From Rhodospirillaceae bacterium (GTDB taxonomy: Bacteria > Pseudomonadota > Alphaproteobacteria > MPNO01 > UBA2964), in NCBI GenBank assembly GCA_018660305.1, contig JABJKO010000240.1:1-21851 (forward strand): 21,851 bases of DNA. The letters are read 5' to 3'. Numbering within the stretch: the stretch's first letter is position 1; each line of letters begins with the position of its first letter. A model generated the notes under the pieces. It worked only from the letters and a program-made list of their open reading frames with translations, searched no databases and was not told where the DNA came from. Positions 12,751 through 21,034 of the stretch are shown here, in pieces. Both the position numbers and the translations under genes were made by a program.

Positions 12751-14019
12751 ATGTTCCGATCCGCGTTCGAGACGTTGAGGACGAGAAGCACGTTCCGCGC
12801 GCTGCGTCATCGCGATTTTGCGATCGTGGAGTTCACCGGATTTTTCTCGTCCGGCGGCATGTGGATCTATCGGGTGGGAATTGGCGTACTCACCTGGGAA
12901 TTGACCGAATCCGGTATCTGGCTTGGCATTATTTCAATGGCCGAAGCCATGCCGGGTATCTTCCTGGCGCCCATCGCCGGGACCTTGGCCGACCGTCACG
13001 ACCGGCTTGCCATGGCGCGTATCGTCCAGGTTTCCATCATGATCGTGACCGGCATCCTCGCGGCGGTGACCCTCGCGGGGCTGATTGAAATCTGGTCGTT
13101 GCTGGTTCTGGTTCTCCTGCACGGCACGGCAAATGCCTTCTGGCAGCCCGTCCGCCTTGCCATTGCGCCGAATTTTGTCCCCAAGGAAGATCTCTCGGCG
13201 GCCATCGCGCTGCATTCCACATTGTTCAACCTCGCCCGGTTCGCGGGCCCGGCCATGGCCGCACCGGTCCTGCATCTCTGGGGCGCCGGCGCCACGTTCG
13301 CGGTCAATACACTGACCTATCTGATCTTTCTGGTCGGGCTCTGCATGGTCCGGCTCCAAAACGTGGATCGCAAAGCCAAGGCGGGCCGCAGCATGTTTGC
13401 CCATGTGGCCGAGGGGTTCGCCTATGCGAAGAACCACGTGGCGTTCAAGTTCATCTTTCTCAATACCATTGTCGGTGCCATCCTGTTGCGCGCCTATATG
13501 GAGCTGCTGCCCGGCCTGTCGGAAACCGTATTTGGTCACGATCCCAAGGAAGGCGTGGCCATATTGGTCTCGGCGGCCGGTCTCGGCGCCATTGGCGGTT
13601 CGCTGCTCATCGGAAACATCACTGCGCTGCCGACGCTCCTGCGCAGCTATTTCATCGCCTTTGGCGCGGCGGTCATTCTCACCGCATTCTTTATCTCGTC
13701 CTCTAATTTCTGGTTTGCCGCGGGCTGCGTGGTTTTCATGAACACCGCCCTGATCAGCGTCAACATCTCCTGTCAGGTCATGATCCAGAGTACGGTTCAG
13801 GGCGAAATACGCGGCCGTATCATGTCCCTCTGGGGCATCCTCAACCGCGCCGGGCCGTCCATCGGCGCGCTGCTGGTGGGCTGGCTCTCAGCCTATGCCG
13901 GATTCCGCCTGCCCATGCTGTCGGCCATTGCGGTCACCGCGCTGGTGGCGCTGTACGTATTCAGCAAACGCCGCGCCATGCTGGAGGCGCTGGAGGCTGA
14001 GGCGCCTGAGGTGGATTAG
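12751..14019 (+). CDS. MFS transporter (EntS/MFS_3-like exporter)
   Basis: A 422-residue major facilitator with about twelve transmembrane helices and a basic cytoplasmic N-terminus (TFRALRHRDFAIVEF). The loop after helix two carries motif A, GTLADRHDR (residues 77-85). The arrangement FWQPVRLAIAPNFVPKEDLSAAIALHSTLFNLARFAGPA is typical of the MFS_3 group, to which enterobactin exporter EntS and many drug or metabolite exporters belong. Export by proton antiport is therefore likely; the cargo is unknown. The ATG at 12751 has no good ribosome site, so the start is less certain than for other genes. The gene is divergent from the amidohydrolase and may share its control region. Its stop overlaps the stop of the convergent VOC gene. 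Confidence 0.9.
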   Translation: MFRSAFETLRTRSTFRALRHRDFAIVEFTGFFSSGGMWIYRVGIGVLTWELTESGIWLGIISMAEAMPGIFLAPIAGTLADRHDRLAMARIVQVSIMIVTGILAAVTLAGLIEIWSLLVLVLLHGTANAFWQPVRLAIAPNFVPKEDLSAAIALHSTLFNLARFAGPAMAAPVLHLWGAGATFAVNTLTYLIFLVGLCMVRLQNVDRKAKAGRSMFAHVAEGFAYAKNHVAFKFIFLNTIVGAILLRAYMELLPGLSETVFGHDPKEGVAILVSAAGLGAIGGSLLIGNITALPTLLRSYFIAFGAAVILTAFFISSSNFWFAAGCVVFMNTALISVNISCQVMIQSTVQGEIRGRIMSLWGILNRAGPSIGALLVGWLSAYAGFRLPMLSAIAVTALVALYVFSKRRAMLEALEAEAPEVD

Positions 14020-14387
14020 CCCCGTTTGAAGCCCGAATTGACCTTGACCTCGAAACCATCGGGTCCGTTGAGCAGGAACGAATCATGGCCCGGGTTACGG
14101 CGGGCGATGTCCGACGGTTTGAGGCCCTTGTCGCTGAATTCCTTCCACGTGGCATCGATATCCTCGACCCGGAAATCGAATTGCAACAGGCCGTCGCCCT
14201 TGATGGCCTCTTTTGTTTCCGTGAGCTGCAGCCGTGTACGGTCGGCGAACTCGACCACGGCGAAGCCGTCCCGGTCCACATCCTGATGGGCGCCCATGGC
14301 CTCGAAAAAACCCACGGCACCCTTCAGATCGGTCACCGGTAGCCGCAGATGTCCCAGCGTCACGGTCGAATTGGAGTCGCTTGTCAT
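14016..14387 (-). CDS. VOC/glyoxalase family protein
   Basis: A 123-residue single-domain member of the vicinal oxygen chelate superfamily (glyoxalases, dioxygenases, antibiotic-binding proteins). The pattern is LGHLRLPVTDLKGAVGFFEAMG with a first possible ligand H13, LQLTE in the first module, LLQFDFRVEDIDATWKEFSDKG beginning the second module, and DGFEVKV with the last possible ligand E113 at the end. The function is not predictable beyond the fold. The gene is tail to tail with the MFS gene and their stop codons overlap (14016-14019). The start at 14387 is the first ATG of the frame and fits the family's N-terminus. Confidence 0.82.
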   Translation of the reverse strand: MTSDSNSTVTLGHLRLPVTDLKGAVGFFEAMGAHQDVDRDGFAVVEFADRTRLQLTETKEAIKGDGLLQFDFRVEDIDATWKEFSDKGLKPSDIARRNPGHDSFLLNGPDGFEVKVNSGFKRG

Positions 14388-14553
14388 GACATTGATCCTT
14401 CATCCTGCCTGTGTTGCCTGGAAGTCTACGTCCCACCCGTGAGGAAAGGCAATCATTGCCGTCCGGGTAATTTCAGGGATGCATTTTCTTGCCCCCCATC
14501 GCCTGTATCGATAGGGTGCCCGCACTGAATTTCATGCCCATCGGAGCACAGAG
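14388..14553. promoter_or_regulatory. Divergent gap between VOC gene and thrC
   Basis: These 166 bases must carry the promoters for the VOC gene and the thrC-M16 operon. I see no clear -35/-10 pair, hairpin or leader peptide and no attenuator-like T-tract. The only element I can support is GGAG at 14542-14545, which sits 8 bases before the TTG start of thrC. Confidence 0.4.
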
Positions 14554-15963
14554 TTGCGTTATGTGAGTACCCGGGGGTCGGCCCCGATTCTTGAATTCGA
14601 AGACGCCGTGCTGGCCGGGCTGGCACGCGATGGCGGTCTCTATGTGCCGGAGGACTGGCCCGTCCTGTCCGCGGATTTGTTGCGCGGCCTGCGCGGGAAA
14701 CCCTACACGGAGGTGGCCTATCAGGTGATGGCGCCCTTCGTCGGCGACGCCATATCCGAGAGCGATCTTCGGGCCATGATCGTGGAATCCTATGCGGGCT
14801 TCGACCATCCCGCCGTGGCGCCGCTGCGTCAGCTTGATGCCAATCGCTGGCTGCTCGAGTTGTTTCACGGGCCGACGCTGGCGTTCAAGGATTTCGCCCT
14901 GCAGCTCCTCGGCCGTCTGTTCGATCATATTCTCGCCAAGCGGGGCGAGCGTGTGACCATCGTCGGCGCCACATCCGGTGACACGGGCTCGGCGGCCATC
15001 GAGGCGTGCCGCGACCGCGACGCCATCGACATCTTCATCCTGCATCCCGAGGGCCGGGTCTCCGATATCCAGCGCCGCCAGATGACCACGGTGGAGTCTG
15101 CGAACGTCCACAACATCGCCATCAATGGCACGTTTGACGATTGCCAGGATCTGGTAAAGGCCATGTTCGGCGACGAGGCGTTCCGCGATAATCTTCATCT
15201 TTCGGCGGTGAACTCCATCAACTGGGCGCGGATTATGGCGCAAGTGGTCTATTACGTGTCCGCCGCCGTGGCGCTGGGCGCACCCGACCGCAGGATCGCC
15301 TTCTCGGTGCCCACCGGTAATTTCGGCGACGTGTTTGCCGGTTATGTGGCGGCGAAATGCGGCCTTCCCGTGGAGCAGTTTATTATCGCGACCAACGCCA
15401 ACGATATTCTGACCCGGTTCTTCGAGACCGGCGAAATGAGTATGAGTCCGGTGGTGCCGACGCTGGCGCCGGCCATGGATATCCAGGTGTCGTCCAATTT
15501 CGAGCGGCTCATGTTCGATCTGTGCGGCCGCGATGGCCGCGTCATGACGCAATCCATGGCCGCATTCCGTGACAGCGGCACCATGCGTCTGCCCGATGAA
15601 GCCATGGCGGCGGCGCGCAGCCTGTTTGATGCAAGCCGTCTCGACGATGGCGGTATAAAGGCCGCGATCAAGCGTGTCAGGGAGGAAACCGGTGCGCTGA
15701 TCGACCCGCACACGGCCACGGCGATCCATGCGGCGGCGGAAAAAGCGCGGGATCCATCGGTTCCCATGGTGGTGCTCGGGACAGCCCATCCGGCGAAGTT
15801 CCTTGATGCGGTGGAAAGTGCCGTCGGGCAACGGCCCGATTTGCCGCCGCGTCTTGCCTCATTGATGGATCTGCCCGAGAGGATGGAGAGCCTTCCCAAC
15901 GACCTTGCGACGGTGCAGGGTTTCATTCAGACCCGGGCGAAAATTCTGGTGGAGAAAGCATGA
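14554..15963 (+). CDS. thrC: Threonine synthase
   Basis: PLP-dependent threonine synthase (O-phosphohomoserine to threonine), 469 residues, of the longer bacterial type. The N-terminus MRYVSTRG is the canonical beginning of this family, so the rare TTG at 14554 is accepted as the start; GGAG at 14542-14545 supports it. The Schiff-base lysine is K112 in LAFKDFALQLLG. The phosphate-binding and substrate segment GATSGDTGSAAIEACRDRD and the IFILHPEGRVSDIQRRQMTT block follow, then NSINWARIMAQVVYYV and PTGNFGDVFAGYVA, all diagnostic. The stop overlaps the M16 peptidase start by four bases (ATGA). As I recall, thrC next to an M16 peptidase gene is a common alphaproteobacterial pair. The unusual start codon may lower translation. 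Confidence 0.97.
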   Translation: MRYVSTRGSAPILEFEDAVLAGLARDGGLYVPEDWPVLSADLLRGLRGKPYTEVAYQVMAPFVGDAISESDLRAMIVESYAGFDHPAVAPLRQLDANRWLLELFHGPTLAFKDFALQLLGRLFDHILAKRGERVTIVGATSGDTGSAAIEACRDRDAIDIFILHPEGRVSDIQRRQMTTVESANVHNIAINGTFDDCQDLVKAMFGDEAFRDNLHLSAVNSINWARIMAQVVYYVSAAVALGAPDRRIAFSVPTGNFGDVFAGYVAAKCGLPVEQFIIATNANDILTRFFETGEMSMSPVVPTLAPAMDIQVSSNFERLMFDLCGRDGRVMTQSMAAFRDSGTMRLPDEAMAAARSLFDASRLDDGGIKAAIKRVREETGALIDPHTATAIHAAAEKARDPSVPMVVLGTAHPAKFLDAVESAVGQRPDLPPRLASLMDLPERMESLPNDLATVQGFIQTRAKILVEKA

Positions 15964-17225
15964 CCATAAACAAGACGGCTCTGAAGAATGGCGTAACAGT
16001 GGTTTCCCACCGGATGGATGCGGTGGAGACCGTCTCGCTCGGCATCTGGGTGCGGGTCGGCACACGATATGAGCCGGTGGAGATCAACGGGGTGTCGCAC
16101 CTGTTGGAGCACATGGCGTTCAAGGGCACGAAACGGCGCAACGCACGGCAGATTTCCGAAGAGATCGAGTCGGTCGGCGGCCATCTCAATGCCTACACCT
16201 CGCGCGAGGTGACGGCGTACCATGCGACGGTGCTCAAGGAGGACGTGGCGCTGGCGGTGGATGTCCTCGCTGATATTCTGCAGAACTCCACCTTCGACGA
16301 AGATGAGCTTGAGCGCGAACGCGCCGTTGTCCTGCAGGAAATCGGACAGGCCCTGGATACGCCGGAAGACGTGATCTTCGATCATTTCCAGGCGACGGCC
16401 TTTCCCGATCAGCCCATGGGGCGACCGGTGCTGGGCCCGGCGGAAATCATCGCGGCGATGCCGCGCGATGCGCTCATGGGTTACATGTCGACGCATTATA
16501 CCGGTCCGCACATGATTGTGTCGGCTGCCGGTAAGCTGGATCATGACCAGCTTGTGGCCGAGATCGAACGCCAGTTCAGCGGCATCGGCAGCGGGACAAG
16601 CGAGAAACCGGCGGCCACGGACTATCAGGGCGGCGACAAGCGCGAAGCGCGGCCCCTGGAACAGGCCCATTTTTTGCTTGGGTTCAACGGGGTCGGGTAT
16701 CACGACCCCGGTTATTACCCGCTGGCCGTGACGTCGATGATTCTCGGGGGCGGCATGTCATCGCGCCTGTTCCAGAAAATCCGCGAGGAGCTTGGGCTGG
16801 TCTATTCCATCTACAGCTATGCCTCCTCCTATGAGGATGGCGGGCTGTTCAGTGTTTATGCGGGGACCGGTGAAGACGGTCTTGCCGCGCTGGTGCCGGC
16901 GCTCTGCGACGAGCTGACCCGGGCCATGGGGGATATCTCGGACAGCGAGCTGTCCCGCGCCAAGACGCAACTTCGGGCCGGCATGGTGATGTCGCTGGAA
17001 AGTACCGCGTCCCGTGCCGAACAGATCGCGCGTCAGACCGCGATCTACGGACAGCCGCTTGCTATCGCGGATCTGATCGAGCGTGTGGAAGCGGTCGATA
17101 TGGCATCGGTGGAAGCGGTCTTGGCCCGGGTTCTGAAAGGGCGGCCTACCGTGGCAGCCGTCGGGCCCATTGGAAATCTGGAAGCGTTCGATTCCATCGT
17201 CACCCGCTTCGAGCGGGCCGCGTGA
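15960..17225 (+). CDS. M16 family zinc metallopeptidase (mitochondrial processing peptidase-like)
   Basis: A 421-residue single-unit M16B peptidase related to the beta subunit of mitochondrial processing peptidase. The inverted zinc motif HLLEH is at H47, E50 and H51. The third ligand E127 (VLQEIGQ) lies exactly 76 residues after H51, as in active family members, so the site is complete. The glycine-rich segment GGGMSSRLFQKIREELGLVYSIYSYAS in the C-terminal domain is also diagnostic. Such enzymes form dimers that degrade or process oligopeptides in the cytoplasm; there is no signal peptide. The start ATG lies inside the thrC stop (ATGA), with GGAGA just upstream, showing translational coupling. 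The gene ends 29 bases before the convergent yqgE stop. Confidence 0.95.
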   Translation: MTINKTALKNGVTVVSHRMDAVETVSLGIWVRVGTRYEPVEINGVSHLLEHMAFKGTKRRNARQISEEIESVGGHLNAYTSREVTAYHATVLKEDVALAVDVLADILQNSTFDEDELERERAVVLQEIGQALDTPEDVIFDHFQATAFPDQPMGRPVLGPAEIIAAMPRDALMGYMSTHYTGPHMIVSAAGKLDHDQLVAEIERQFSGIGSGTSEKPAATDYQGGDKREARPLEQAHFLLGFNGVGYHDPGYYPLAVTSMILGGGMSSRLFQKIREELGLVYSIYSYASSYEDGGLFSVYAGTGEDGLAALVPALCDELTRAMGDISDSELSRAKTQLRAGMVMSLESTASRAEQIARQTAIYGQPLAIADLIERVEAVDMASVEAVLARVLKGRPTVAAVGPIGNLEAFDSIVTRFERAA

Positions 17226-17254
17226 TAACGAATTCGAGAAAATTGTAACGGCGG

Positions 17255-17830
17255 TCAGGCGTGACCGGCGGCGCCCGACAGCTTGCTGAAATCAATACCC
17301 ATCTTGGCCATGGCGCGTTCCCACTTGGTATCCACCTCGGGTCCAAAGATGAGTTCGTTGTCGGCCTCGACGCTGAGCCAGCCATTGGCCTGGATTTCCT
17401 CGTCCAGTTGCCCCGGTGCCCAGCCGGCATAGCCTAGCGCCAGCAAGCTGTTCTTGGGACCACTGCCATCGGCGATGGCTTTCAGGACGTCGACGGTTGC
17501 GGTCAACGCGACATCGTCTTCGATGACAAGCGACGCGTCCTGCAGATAATCGGAGGAATGCAGGACGAAACCGCGGCCGGTTTCCACCGGTCCGCCAAAG
17601 TGAACGCCAACGCCTTCGCCGCTATCGCCTGATTCGAGATTGAGCTGTTCCAGGAGATCGGGGAAGGTAACGCTGTCCACAAGCTTGTTGATTACCAGCC
17701 CCATGGCACCATCGGGCGTATGGGCGCAAATATAGACCACCGAACGCGAGAAGCGCGGATCTTCCATCTGCGGCATGGCGACAAGCACGTGGCCCGTGAG
17801 ATATCCCGATACATCGCTAATTTCGGTCAT
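17255..17830 (-). CDS. UPF0301/YqgE/AlgH family protein
   Basis: A 191-residue protein of the UPF0301 (YqgE/AlgH) family, widespread in proteobacteria; its biochemical role remains unclear. Signatures: GHVLVAMPQMEDPRFSRSVVYICAH near the start, GAMGLVINK, a central FGGPVETGRGFVLHS, and LALGYAGWAPGQLDEEI with NGWL in the second half. The residue order and length match the family closely. GAGGTCGCC precedes the ATG and contains a usable ribosome site. Its promoter lies in the 124-bp divergent gap shared with the DsbD-like gene. It is convergent with the M16 peptidase. Confidence 0.95.
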   Translation of the reverse strand: MTEISDVSGYLTGHVLVAMPQMEDPRFSRSVVYICAHTPDGAMGLVINKLVDSVTFPDLLEQLNLESGDSGEGVGVHFGGPVETGRGFVLHSSDYLQDASLVIEDDVALTATVDVLKAIADGSGPKNSLLALGYAGWAPGQLDEEIQANGWLSVEADNELIFGPEVDTKWERAMAKMGIDFSKLSGAAGHA

Positions 17831-17920
17831 GGCGACCTCGATATTTCGAACCGGTAGACCCTATCAGGTCTGTGTTTCATACACGCACATTTTACCCGCA
17901 CGTGAGGGGTACACTCTCTA

Positions 17921-17926
17921 TATAAT
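17921..17926 (+). promoter_or_regulatory. Candidate -10 element (TATAAT) for the DsbD-like gene
   Basis: An exact TATAAT stands in an AT-rich patch 28 bases before the GTG start of the DsbD-like gene, within otherwise GC-rich DNA. The -35 region at the usual distance is poor (GCACGT around 17898-17903; it includes a CACGTG palindrome at 17899-17904). The call rests on the -10 match and position alone. Confidence 0.4.
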
Positions 17927-17954
17927 ATCGATCCTGTGAATCGAAAGCGTTAAT

Positions 17955-20132
17955 GTGGTGATCAGTATTCTAAATAGAGCCGTTTTCCAGCCGTTTTTCG
18001 CGGTTTTTGGAGCTATTTTTGCCCTCGTCGCGTTGACCGGCCCCTCGTTCGGCGCGGCCGGCCCGTGGTGGAATACCGACCATGGCGGGGTCAGGCTGGT
18101 CGCTTCCAGTAATGCGGTTGGTCAGGGCGGGGAAATCCGGCTGGGGCTTCATTTCAGGATGATCCCCCATTGGAAGATCTACTGGCGCACACCGGGTGAT
18201 GCCGGATTCCCGCCACAGCCCAACTGGGCGGGGTCCCGGAATTTGGCGTCCATGAACGTGGATTGGCCGCTGCCTGTCCGGTTCTCCGTCCTGGGGCTTG
18301 AGACTCTCGGCTACAAGAACGAGGTGGTGCTGCCACTCACCCTGGCGCCGTTCGAGCCCGGCAAGCCCGTGTCGCTGCGGGTCAAGATGCCTTATCTGAC
18401 CTGCGCCGACATTTGCGTTCCCTATCAGGCGGAGCTGACGCTCGATCTGCCCGCCGGGCCCGAGACCACCAGCCTCGAAGCCGGCTTGATCGAACAATAT
18501 GCCGCTCAGGTGCCAAAGAAGGGCGCCGATGCCGCGCTCTCAGTGGCCGCGGCCGAAATTGACGGCAAGCCCGGCAGGCAGACCGTCCGCATTGTCGCCA
18601 ACGCTGCCACGCAATTCTCCAATCCCGATGTCCTGATCGAAGGCCCGCCGGGCTTTCTGTTTGGCAAAGCCAGGCTCAAGAAGATCGATCAGGGCGTGCG
18701 CGCGGTCATGGTCGCTACCGTTACGGCGCCCCGTCTGAAGAAACAAGGCGACACGCCGACCGACCTGGTGGGGTCCCCGTTGACCCTGACCATGATCAAC
18801 GGCCGTCAGGCCATCGAGCAGACGATCGCGGCCCGCCAGGGGCAGGTCATGGTGCCGCCAGCGACCGCGCCACCGGTGTCGGCTCTCGCGTTCCTGAGTA
18901 TTCTGGGATTGGCCGTGCTCGGCGGGCTGATCCTGAATTTGATGCCCTGCGTGCTGCCCGTATTGTCGCTCAAGCTGCTGTCTGTGGTCGGACATGGCGG
19001 CTCCAACCCCGGACCGGTCCGTAAGGGCTTCCTCGCCTCCGCGGCAGGTATTGTCGTTTCCTTCCTGGTGCTTGGCACCGCGGCGGTGGCGCTCAAGGCG
19101 GGTGGACATGCAGCGGGCTGGGGAATCCAGTTCCAGCATCCGCTGTTTCTCACCATAACCGCGACCATCGTCGCGCTATTTGCCGCCAATCTATGGGGCC
19201 TGTTTGAAATCAGGTTGCCCGGCGTCGTGGCCGAGGTGGCGGCCGGCGCGGGACAGGATCACCGGAACGGGCTTAGCAAACATTTTCTGACCGGTGCGTT
19301 TGCCACCCTGTTGGCGACGCCCTGTTCGGCGCCGTTCCTCGGCACCGCTGTCGGGTTTGCTCTGGCCCGGGGTCCGGCGGAGATTTATGCCATCTTCACG
19401 GCGCTGGGGATTGGCCTTGCGCTGCCTTATCTGCTGATCGCCGCCGTACCGTCTCTGGCGACGCGTCTGCCGCGGCCCGGACCCTGGATGGTGACCCTGC
19501 GCCGTATCCTGGGGCTCGCCCTGGTGGCGACCGCCCTATGGCTCCTGACGGTCCTCGATACCCAGGCCGGGCGGGCGTCCGCTCTGCTTGGCGGCGGACT
19601 GATCGTAATTTTCCTGGTGATCCTGGCCTTTGGACACCTGAAGCCCACCGCGTCCCGTCCCATCATCTGGGGCTGCGTGACAGTGATTGCTCTGCTCGGA
19701 ATCGCCATGCCGCCGCATTTCGCCAGAGAGGGAAATGCCACCGTGGCCGACACCAACAGCGTGATCCGCTGGAAGCCCTTCGCGCCCGAAGCCATCGCCG
19801 GCCATGTGGCGGCGGGGCGGACGGTCTTTGTGGATGTCACGGCCGATTGGTGTGTGACCTGTAAGGTGAACAAGGCCCTGGTAATCGACAGCGACAGGGT
19901 GAGCGCCCGGCTGAATGCCGGGAACATTATTGCCATGAAGGCGGACTGGACCCGTCCGGACCCGGTGATCACCGCCTTCCTGCAGCGTTTTTCCCGTTAC
20001 GGCATACCGTTCGACGTGGTGTTCGGACCTAAATCGCCCGATGGCATTGTTCTGCCGGAACTGTTGACAAAGAATGCCGTGCTCGGCGCCCTCGATAAGG
20101 CATCCGATGGCCGGGCCGTTGCCGGCCGCTGA
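17955..20132 (+). CDS. DsbD/ScsB-like thiol:disulfide interchange protein
   Basis: A 725-residue membrane electron carrier that moves reducing power from cytoplasmic thioredoxin to periplasmic thiols. Layout: a signal peptide (residues 1-32, cleaved near PSFGAA); a periplasmic DsbD-alpha-like domain with C150 and C154 (LTCADICVPY); a multi-helix core from about 310 to 600 with the paired cysteines C332 (MPCVLP) and C457 (TPCSAP); and a C-terminal thioredoxin-like domain with C633-V-T-C636. All three cysteine pairs needed for electron relay are present. The long N-terminal region and the CADIC motif resemble ScsB more than E. coli DsbD. The start is a GTG at 17955, with a second GTG directly after. 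It may serve cytochrome c maturation or copper and oxidative stress; the cox genes at the other end of the window are not directly linked. Confidence 0.93.
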   Translation: MVISILNRAVFQPFFAVFGAIFALVALTGPSFGAAGPWWNTDHGGVRLVASSNAVGQGGEIRLGLHFRMIPHWKIYWRTPGDAGFPPQPNWAGSRNLASMNVDWPLPVRFSVLGLETLGYKNEVVLPLTLAPFEPGKPVSLRVKMPYLTCADICVPYQAELTLDLPAGPETTSLEAGLIEQYAAQVPKKGADAALSVAAAEIDGKPGRQTVRIVANAATQFSNPDVLIEGPPGFLFGKARLKKIDQGVRAVMVATVTAPRLKKQGDTPTDLVGSPLTLTMINGRQAIEQTIAARQGQVMVPPATAPPVSALAFLSILGLAVLGGLILNLMPCVLPVLSLKLLSVVGHGGSNPGPVRKGFLASAAGIVVSFLVLGTAAVALKAGGHAAGWGIQFQHPLFLTITATIVALFAANLWGLFEIRLPGVVAEVAAGAGQDHRNGLSKHFLTGAFATLLATPCSAPFLGTAVGFALARGPAEIYAIFTALGIGLALPYLLIAAVPSLATRLPRPGPWMVTLRRILGLALVATALWLLTVLDTQAGRASALLGGGLIVIFLVILAFGHLKPTASRPIIWGCVTVIALLGIAMPPHFAREGNATVADTNSVIRWKPFAPEAIAGHVAAGRTVFVDVTADWCVTCKVNKALVIDSDRVSARLNAGNIIAMKADWTRPDPVITAFLQRFSRYGIPFDVVFGPKSPDGIVLPELLTKNAVLGALDKASDGRAVAGR

Positions 20133-20134
20133 TC

Positions 20135-21034
20135 TCAGCGCCGCCGAAAGTAATACACCACCCAGAACCCGGCCATGGCGATGAACAGCCCGGCCAGACC
20201 ACTCAATCCGAAGGTTTCGCCAAACAGAAAATAGGCCATGACCGCGGTGGTCGGCGGCATGAGATAGAACAGGCTGGTGACCCGGATGGCGGCACCCCGC
20301 CGCAGCAGCCAGTAAAACAGCGAATAGGCGATGGCCGATAACACGATTACCTGCCATCCGATGGCGAAGATGAGTTTTCCGTTCCAGTCGATGGTGCCTG
20401 TCTCGAACAGCAGCGAAGCCGCCCCGCAGGCCATGGCGGAGATGGCGAGCTGGATGGTGTTCATCGTCCTGATGTCGTGATCGCCACAATATTTTTTCTG
20501 GTAGAGGGTGCCGATGGTGATGGCCAGCAGACAGAGGAAGGCGGCGATAAAAGCGGCGGCGATGGTTCCCTCGAAAGTTGTTTTTTCCCAGACCACGAAG
20601 CCGACTCCGACGAATCCCAGCAGGAGCCCGAGACCTTGCCGGAAAGTGACCTGTTCCTTGAGGAACGGGCCGGCGGCGACGCCGGTGAGAATGGGCTGGA
20701 TGCCGGTGATGACCGCAAGCGCGCCGACGGAAAGACCGAGATCGATGGACACAAAGACACCGCCGAGATAGGCGGCATGCATGAGAAATCCCGCGACGAT
20801 TATGTGCCCGATCTGCCGGCGGTCCGTCGGCCAGGGCGCGCCCATGGCAAGCGCGATGACGCCAAGCAGGATCGTCGATAGGAAAAACCGAATGGCGAGG
20901 AACTGGAAGGGGTCGATAAAAGGGAGGCCGAGCTTGGAGGTGATGTGGCCCGAACTCCACATAAAGATGAAGAGCAGAGACACGACAAGGATAATGGCGC
21001 CGGATTTCCCGTCGCTGCCGGCTTTTATGGTCAT
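20135..21034 (-). CDS. EamA/DMT family transporter
   Basis: A 299-residue drug/metabolite-superfamily transporter with about ten transmembrane helices arranged as two EamA repeats (about residues 14-145 and 160-295). Typical features are the first-helix pattern FMWSSGHITSKLGLPFIDPF, which resembles the WGxxxxxxK motif of the family, and the end-of-repeat TGIQPILTGVAAGPFLKEQVTFRQGLGLLLGFVGVGFVV. It probably exports small metabolites or amino acids; the cargo cannot be inferred. The protein ends with a basic tail (YYFRRR). Its ATG overlaps the stop of the upstream TRAP permease by four bases (ATGA), so it is translated from the same message. It is convergent with the DsbD-like gene, with a 2-base gap between stops. 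Confidence 0.92.
   Translation of the reverse strand: MTIKAGSDGKSGAIILVVSLLFIFMWSSGHITSKLGLPFIDPFQFLAIRFFLSTILLGVIALAMGAPWPTDRRQIGHIIVAGFLMHAAYLGGVFVSIDLGLSVGALAVITGIQPILTGVAAGPFLKEQVTFRQGLGLLLGFVGVGFVVWEKTTFEGTIAAAFIAAFLCLLAITIGTLYQKKYCGDHDIRTMNTIQLAISAMACGAASLLFETGTIDWNGKLIFAIGWQVIVLSAIAYSLFYWLLRRGAAIRVTSLFYLMPPTTAVMAYFLFGETFGLSGLAGLFIAMAGFWVVYYFRRR

Noticed and set aside
12601..12810. A longer amidohydrolase with its start at 12810
   Set aside because: It would overlap the divergent MFS gene and lacks a ribosome site, while the ATG at 12600 has AAGGAGG at ideal spacing and the family N-terminus.
14473..15831. A 452-codon open frame on the minus strand opposite thrC
   Set aside because: It is antisense to an unmistakable threonine synthase, is rich in His, Arg and Gly from GC-rich codon complementarity, and matches no family I know.
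19536..20960. A 474-codon minus-strand open frame spanning the end of the DsbD-like gene and most of the EamA gene
   Set aside because: It overlaps two well-supported genes in other frames and shows no domain, membrane pattern or ribosome site of its own.
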